Shown piece by piece: positions 58,692 to 64,000 of a stretch of DNA of 64,000 nucleotides; positions within the stretch are counted from its first letter, which is position 1, and each line of letters opens with the position of its first letter. Below the pieces are notes generated by a model. It worked only from the letters and a program-made list of their open reading frames with translations. It had not been told where the DNA came from and ran no database searches. The position numbers and the translations under genes were made by a program. Origin of the DNA: Clavulina sp. PMI_390 (taxonomy: Eukaryota; Basidiomycota; Agaricomycetes; Cantharellales; Hydnaceae); assembly GCA_015039315.1 (NCBI GenBank), contig WIDE01000008.1:362721-426720 (forward strand). Direction: 5' to 3'.

Positions 58692-60275
58692 ATGGCTGGG
58701 GCTCTGACCCACCCGTCGCACAAAAAGAGCAGGTCAAATCCTTCCTTGAGAAGTAGTCTAGGCTTTCGACGGCGTTATTTTGTCGCCATATGCGCATTTC
58801 TGGTTTTCCTGCTCTTCATTGGCTTCCGTCGGGGCAGTCCGTCACGAAGAAGAGGCATCAACATTGAGACGGTGCAGAGCAAAGCTTATGCTATTGCGAC
58901 AAGACCACGACCAACATGCCGTTGGTCCACTTGGAATACCCTCCGTTACACCCCACTCTCGCGAGCCTCATCTCCCACCACCGTATTCCTCGCCATGAAC
59001 CTGTATCAGAACGAGGAAGTACTGCCAACATTCTTCCAAGAACTTCCGATAATCCTGGAACAACTTGGCCCCGAAAACGTCTATGTTTCGATCTACGAGA
59101 ACAATAGCGAAGACAAAACCCAAGAGTTGCTAGGTCTCTGTAAGTGATCCACCGTCTGCGACTGAGTTTTATGCACAGCACTTATTCCTTCACATTTGAT
59201 ATTTAGTGGGAGATTTGCTTGGCTCACTAGGCACACCGCACTACATCAACTCCAAGGGCAACTCTGTCAAGTCCCACAAAGAGGACGGCCACAGAATAAA
59301 TTTCCTCGCCGAAGCACGTAATATTGCAATGGAACCTCTCTATTCTGGGGAGGCCGCGCGCCACGTTCCCACAGGGCGTATCGACGAGGTCCTATTCATC
59401 AATGATATATACCACTGCGCATCCGATATTCTGGAAGTCATTCTCCAGAAAAGGACGCAAGGCGCTAATCAAGCTTGCGCAGTGGATTGGGGAGGACGGG
59501 TTGTATATGACCGATGGATCATTCGTTCGATGACGGGAAGGTGAGTATCTCGACCCATGTGGCCATGGGCCGTCGCTTCGTGAAACGCCGCTGATGTCTG
59601 TATCCTTTACTCGCTCGAACAGGACATTCTATCACTGGGAGGACCTCGTCGAATGGTACAATTCGCCTGACCACCCTCCAGGAGAGGGAAAAGTTATTCC
59701 GCCTGTCCTCCCGGACGATCCTGCCGACCGAGCACGCTTCCAAGCTGGTCTTCCAATGCAAGTCTTCTCATGCTGGAACGGCGCGACGGTGTTCGACGCC
59801 GCGGCGTTCTTGGCCCCACACAACATCCGATTCAGGATATCAGACAGCGACTACGACGAACATGGCGTGAAGAAGACCGTCACAGAGAAAGCCAGTGAAT
59901 GCTTCTTGACGAGTGTGGATATGTGGAAGGCTGGGTTGGGCAAGATCATGATCGTGCCCAAAGCCAGGTTTGTTTTCCTGCTCATTTGACCTCATTACTT
60001 TGTCACGGCTCGCTTATTCTGGTTCCTCGTTACCCATAGCGTCGCGTACAACTTTGATGATTACCCACGATACCGAAAAGATGCGCCTTTACGAGGCTCA
60101 CGAACACTAACGGAGGAGAAGATCCAATGGGTAACGAAGCCTCCAGCACAAGTCATGTTTCAAGATCGCGCTGTTTGGTACGAGGCCGAGGTGAGTTCCT
60201 TCCCAAGCTTTCTTTCCGTGTTCTCAACCTAACTATGTAATCTCGCAGCGATGGGGCAAGTGGGACGAACAATAG
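58692..60275 (+). CDS. GT69 glycosyltransferase, CAP59/CMT1 type (434 aa)
   Basis: Exons 58692-59139, 59207-59540, 59623-59967, 60040-60190, 60249-60275 (1305 bp). Type II Golgi-membrane topology: short basic cytosolic tail, transmembrane helix (I-C-A-F-L-V-F-L-L-F-I-G-F) at about residues 30-45, luminal catalytic domain. Motifs: V-F-L-A-M-N-L-Y-Q-N-E; V-S-I-Y-E-N-N-S-E-D; N-F-L-A-E-A-R-N; V-L-F-I-N-D-I-Y (acidic donor-binding motif); F-S-C-W-N-G; A-S-E-C-F-L; F-D-D-Y-P-R. Family members include Cryptococcus alpha-1,3-mannosyltransferase Cmt1 and Cap59, which act on cell-surface polysaccharides. The substrate here is unknown. Confidence 0.92.
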
Positions 60276-60534
60276 ATGCTACACCATGATCGATATTTCC
60301 ACTATATTTCAGCATGGATATTTCTTCGTTCCGCGAGCGGCTAGCACGCTCTCGTTTTGCCTCTCGCATCATTCCTAGAGCTTCACATCTCTCGTGCACC
60401 ATATTTGCTTTTTCCTGCTTTCCTGCTATATTGTATTGTTACACTATCCACTAATGTTTATGATCGGACACATTGCTACCGTCATGCGGAGAGCAGTGCC
60501 CGCTATTGATCAGGAAGGATGCGAATCAGCGGAA

Positions 60535-63503
60535 TTACTTTTTCAAGAGAGGCTGCAGTGAACCAATCCCGTCCTTTGCTAATTCCTTACTCCAGTTACG
60601 GAGGATGTTTTTCTGGACTTTGCCACTTCCAGTTTTCGGGAGATCCTCGTATCCCCTTTTTGTGAGCTCTTCCTCGCCAAAGAACCACACATGAGCAGGA
60701 GCGTTCTTTCAATATAACATGTCAGCTCCTTGATAGGACAGAGTGCGGGGAATAATTCGGTATTGTGCTCACTTGTGGGTTCATCTTTTCCTTGACCCAG
60801 TTCCGCACGTCCAGCGGCGACATTACTCCCAACTTAGACTCCTCTGCAGGTTCCCGTACGATCCACAACCCTACGACCTCGCCATATTTCTGATCAGGGA
60901 CCGCGACGGCCGCCGCCTCGCGGATCTGAGGGTGCGCAGTAAGGACATTCTCGATTTGAACCGGGAAGAGATTCTGCCGTGCCGTGAGGTAATAAAAGGA
61001 GCGTTGTTGTCAAGGTTGTCAGATGGGATAGGGTGAAACGATATTTATCTGAGATGCGTTTGGTTTTACGTACTTCTCCACCACGAATGATGAGGTCCTT
61101 CAGTCGTCCTACGACTGATCGAAAGACGTAATTAGCCACGAAACCCTGGCAAGGGAAATATAGGCTCTTCTTACTTCGAATATACCCTTCTTCGTCGAGA
61201 ATCGCTTCGTCCCCGGTATAGATCCACTCTCGCTCCGCCGCTCCATCAGGGTCCACCTCTCTCTTCGAAATGGAAGCGCTCTGCTCTGGGTTGTTCCAAT
61301 ATCTATGCCAACAGAATAAGCAGAGGCGTGGCAATCACGAAAAACGAGATGCGGTCGTCAGAAAAAGACCTGAAACTTGAACGTATCCAGGAATCGCCAT
61401 ACCCTTTGTGTACGAGATACCCAGATACACAGAGCTCCCCAGGGACTCCTGGTCGATCCGCCACCAATATGTATCAGAAATGCTCTCCTGACCATGCGGT
61501 GGGCATTTCTCATGGGCTAACGTACCTCGGTCAACAATGTTTCCTTTGGGATCGACGACCTTCGCTATAACATGTGGCTGGACTCGCCCAACAGTTTCAG
61601 TACGCTTGACCATGGGATCCGAAGGCACGGTCTGGAACGACACGGGGCTAGTCTCAGTCATCCCATATGCGTTCGTAAGATCCCGCAAGTTTAGCTTCCC
61701 AATCAATTGTTCCATGAGATCGATGGGGACTGTTGACCCAGCGGCGATCCCAGTCCTGTCAGGAGAGTGGACATCATCACGGGTGGCGTCAGTCTATGAG
61801 TGGCTGCGAAGCGAAAGAAGGTCTGCATGCATAACTACTGACCTTAACGACCCCAAATCCCATATCTTTCCCTCCTTCCTCCCCTTGTCTATCTCCCCCA
61901 TCATTCCGAGGAAATGCGTAGGTACACCATGCACGCCAGTACATCGCTCCTTCTCGATGGTGTCCAGCGTGGCCCGTGGGTCGAAGGACTCAGCTGGATA
62001 AACGACGGTCGCGCCATGTGTCCAGGAGCCGAGATTCCCGAGCACTAAGCGTATAAACGGAGAGGTTGAGAGCGGATGTTAGGAGTGACCGTTCGTGGAT
62101 AATGATTGTAGTGGCAAAGGAAGGACTCATCAAAGCAGTGGAAGAGTGGGGGAACATTGCCTAGGGATGAGTGCAACTATGTTAGACGAACAAAAGAAAC
62201 CGAAGCGCTTGGATCAGAGGCATGGGCAGACGTACATATTATATCTTGAGAGGTGAGATTCATGCATGCCCCAATAGAGCGACCGTTGTTCAGCAGGTTG
62301 TGGTGTGTGAGCTTGAATCGCGTCAGGATCCCCATGTCAGCGAACGCGTCTCATCATCCAGGTCCGAGCAGAGCGTCGGTGGCTGATCAACGTACTGAAA
62401 CTGCTTTGGGGGCTCCCGTCGTTCCACTATACGAGAGAAGTCCATGTGATCATTCAGTGTGCGTTTGGGAACGAGGAGTGAGGCATATATAGCACTCGCC
62501 TCGTGAATTGTAGGTTGACCACCTCGTCTTTATCAAGGGAATTTGTTACCCTCTGCATCTCTTCGTTTGCTGAGCCGTCTTCCCGCCACACAAGCACCTC
62601 GCGATAGTCAACAGCAGATGGTATACCGTCCAACTTCTCCTGAAAGTCTATCCCATTATAGGAAACGTTGTCGAGTAGGACTATCCTCCGAAGTGATGGC
62701 AATGCGGAGTCCGAGATAGCATCTCCTTGCCGAGTAGAGGCAAGGGTGGGAAGGGCCTTATTCAGAAGGGAGATGTAGTCTGACGAGCGTAGACGAGGGG
62801 TGATGAACAAGGTGGATACACCAGCGAGGTCCATTGCAACAATCTTGAGGATGACATCGAAGGGCACGTCAATTGAGGAGATTCATGAACAGGTTTAGAT
62901 GAAGTTCATTACCATTTCGGACATGCTATAAGCTGGGTTGGTCGTGACGCTTATTGCGCCGATGCGAGCGCACGCCCACTGTAGAGTTGCATAAGCACTG
63001 TCATGAAGAGAGCAAAACGAGAAGACTCCTTGTCAATTCAGGAAGCTGAAAAAGGATCTGCCAAAAGCTTGCAGGTCGATCGAGGGAACAATTCATGACG
63101 TGACAGCAAGTAAAAGGCATGGGGAAACTGTGAGTGAGCCGCACCTGTTATTGCCCATCACAACGCCAACACGATCGCCCTTTTGAACACCCAGCTTGAC
63201 AAGGCCCCGGGCGAGAGCAGCAACGTGTCTGTCAAGTTCCTCAAATGTCCATGACAGGTAGGGCTTTTCAGTCAACGGACGAAGCGGTCCGCCATAAGGC
63301 TGACGAGGCTCATGGGTGCTGATAAGGGCAGTTGCATTAGAGAAGTCTGGCAATAGACGATCTTTGTAGAACTGAGGGAAGGTATGCTCAAGTAGCGGAG
63401 GGGTTGTGGAGCCTCTGACAAATGACGAGACAGTGCGCAATCTGGAGGGAGGCCTAGAGGCTGGTACAGCTAAGCGCCGGTGAAAAAGTCTCCCTAAAGC
63501 CAT
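60535..63503 (-). CDS. ACSF2-like mitochondrial acyl-CoA synthetase (658 aa)
   Basis: AMP-forming acyl-CoA synthetase. Exons: 63145-63503, 62913-62997, 62500-62843, 62396-62426, 62236-62311, 62131-62160, 61843-62044, 61526-61755, 61370-61448, 61175-61302, 61074-61114, 60773-60973, 60535-60705 (1977 bp). N-terminus is Arg/Ser-rich without acids (mitochondrial presequence). Motifs in order: A3 S-G-T-T-G-A-P-K-A-V; P-L-F-H-C-F; A5 N-A-Y-G-M-T-E-T-S-P; A7 Y-T-G-D-E-A; A8 G-R-L-K-D-L-I-I-R-G-G-E-N; A10 L-P-K-T-G-S-G-K-V-Q-K. Intron 3 (62427-62499) is GC-AG. The intron at 62045-62130 begins AT instead of GT (ATGAGT...TTAG); without its removal a stop follows. Confidence 0.9.
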
Positions 63504-64000
63504 TTGTGGCTCTGATCAGTGCCTTAACTGTGTTTCGTAGCTGGTAGACTCGGATGCAGTCCTCTATCTTGGACCTGAAGACGAGAGCGACAGCTGAACT
63601 CGACGTGGCCGAGGAGAATGATGGGGGGCTGCCTATAAAGCATAACGTTGAGCGCCTCGCCCTGTGGGGTGGAGAGTAGCGCTGGAGATTTCGAATCACT
63701 CACCTCGGTCTTTCCCCAGACCTTGAGTGTGGGGTAGTAAGCTGGGCGGCTATACCGGCCTCCGGCCCTCATGAAAAGCGGGTTCGTTCCGCCGGCAGAC
63801 CTCTGATTGGCACGATTAATTTCCTTTTGGCAAGCGTTCGCACGCCCTGGGCCTCTCGTCACCTCATGGCTCTCTGAGTCTAACGACCAACATTTATCTT
63901 CCGGTTGATATCACGTACAGATGTGATCGGTATTGACCCGATCGCATTGTTACACCCTCGGCGGCGAGCTGATGGCTCTTTCTTGGAGTCACATCGGATC
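63504..64000. other. Upstream region of the acyl-CoA synthetase gene, no gene seen
   Basis: Minus-strand open frames here overlap one another and lack motifs; taken as promoter and intergenic sequence. Confidence 0.5.

Noticed and set aside
1..64000. CRISPR arrays, rRNA or tRNA genes, prokaryotic operons
   Set aside because: No spaced direct repeats of CRISPR type, no recognisable tRNA box sequences or rRNA stretches were seen; gene structure is eukaryotic throughout.

Overview
This is nuclear DNA from a filamentous basidiomycete. The signs are many short introns (about 50-100 bp, mostly GT-AG), proteins of Agaricomycete type (FunK1 kinase, DUF6534-like seven-helix proteins, GT69 CAP59/CMT1-type glycosyltransferase) and an expanded F-box family. 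The F-box style recalls Rhizoctonia/Ceratobasidium, but that placement is inference. Gene models were spliced by eye. Where exon lengths are listed they sum to whole codons and every junction keeps frame unless stated.

Layout. (1) 1-4.9 kb: a non-LTR retrotransposon on the minus strand (ORF1, then an endonuclease-bearing ORF2 running off the window), followed by a GGCATC-rich minisatellite. (2) 4.9-20.8 kb: a co-directional plus-strand block of five F-box paralogues and three Say1/HSL-type alpha/beta-hydrolase paralogues, in the order F-F-F-F-H-H-H-F. (3) 21.0-30.6 kb: four minus-strand genes: a membrane-anchored SDR, tRNA-dihydrouridine synthase DUS3 in 16 exons, a large orphan protein with a nucleotidyltransferase-like motif, and an acidic orphan protein. 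(4) 30.9-42.4 kb: chaperonin CCT8, a damaged FunK1 kinase, a cysteine-motif orphan protein and exonuclease REX4. (5) 42.6-48.3 kb: a tandem pair of seven-helix membrane proteins with a scrambled third fragment between them. (6) 49.2-64 kb: conserved genes at high density: a DUF985 cupin, CDC27/APC3, a SUN-like ER protein, mitochondrial GTPase MTG1, a GT69 glycosyltransferase and an ACSF2-like acyl-CoA synthetase.

The two halves of the window differ. The left (to 21 kb) and 42-48 kb are accessory DNA made by local duplication. The rest is single-copy housekeeping sequence with several compact divergent promoters (119-340 bp). Points most worth checking are the F-box/hydrolase block, an apparent AT-AG intron in the acyl-CoA synthetase, a cluster of GC-AG introns, the nucleotidyltransferase-like orphan, the exon-like 47-bp 'intron' in the FunK1 gene, and the chimeric duplication joining REX4 and DUF6534 tails. 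I found no CRISPR, rRNA, tRNA or prokaryotic-type element.
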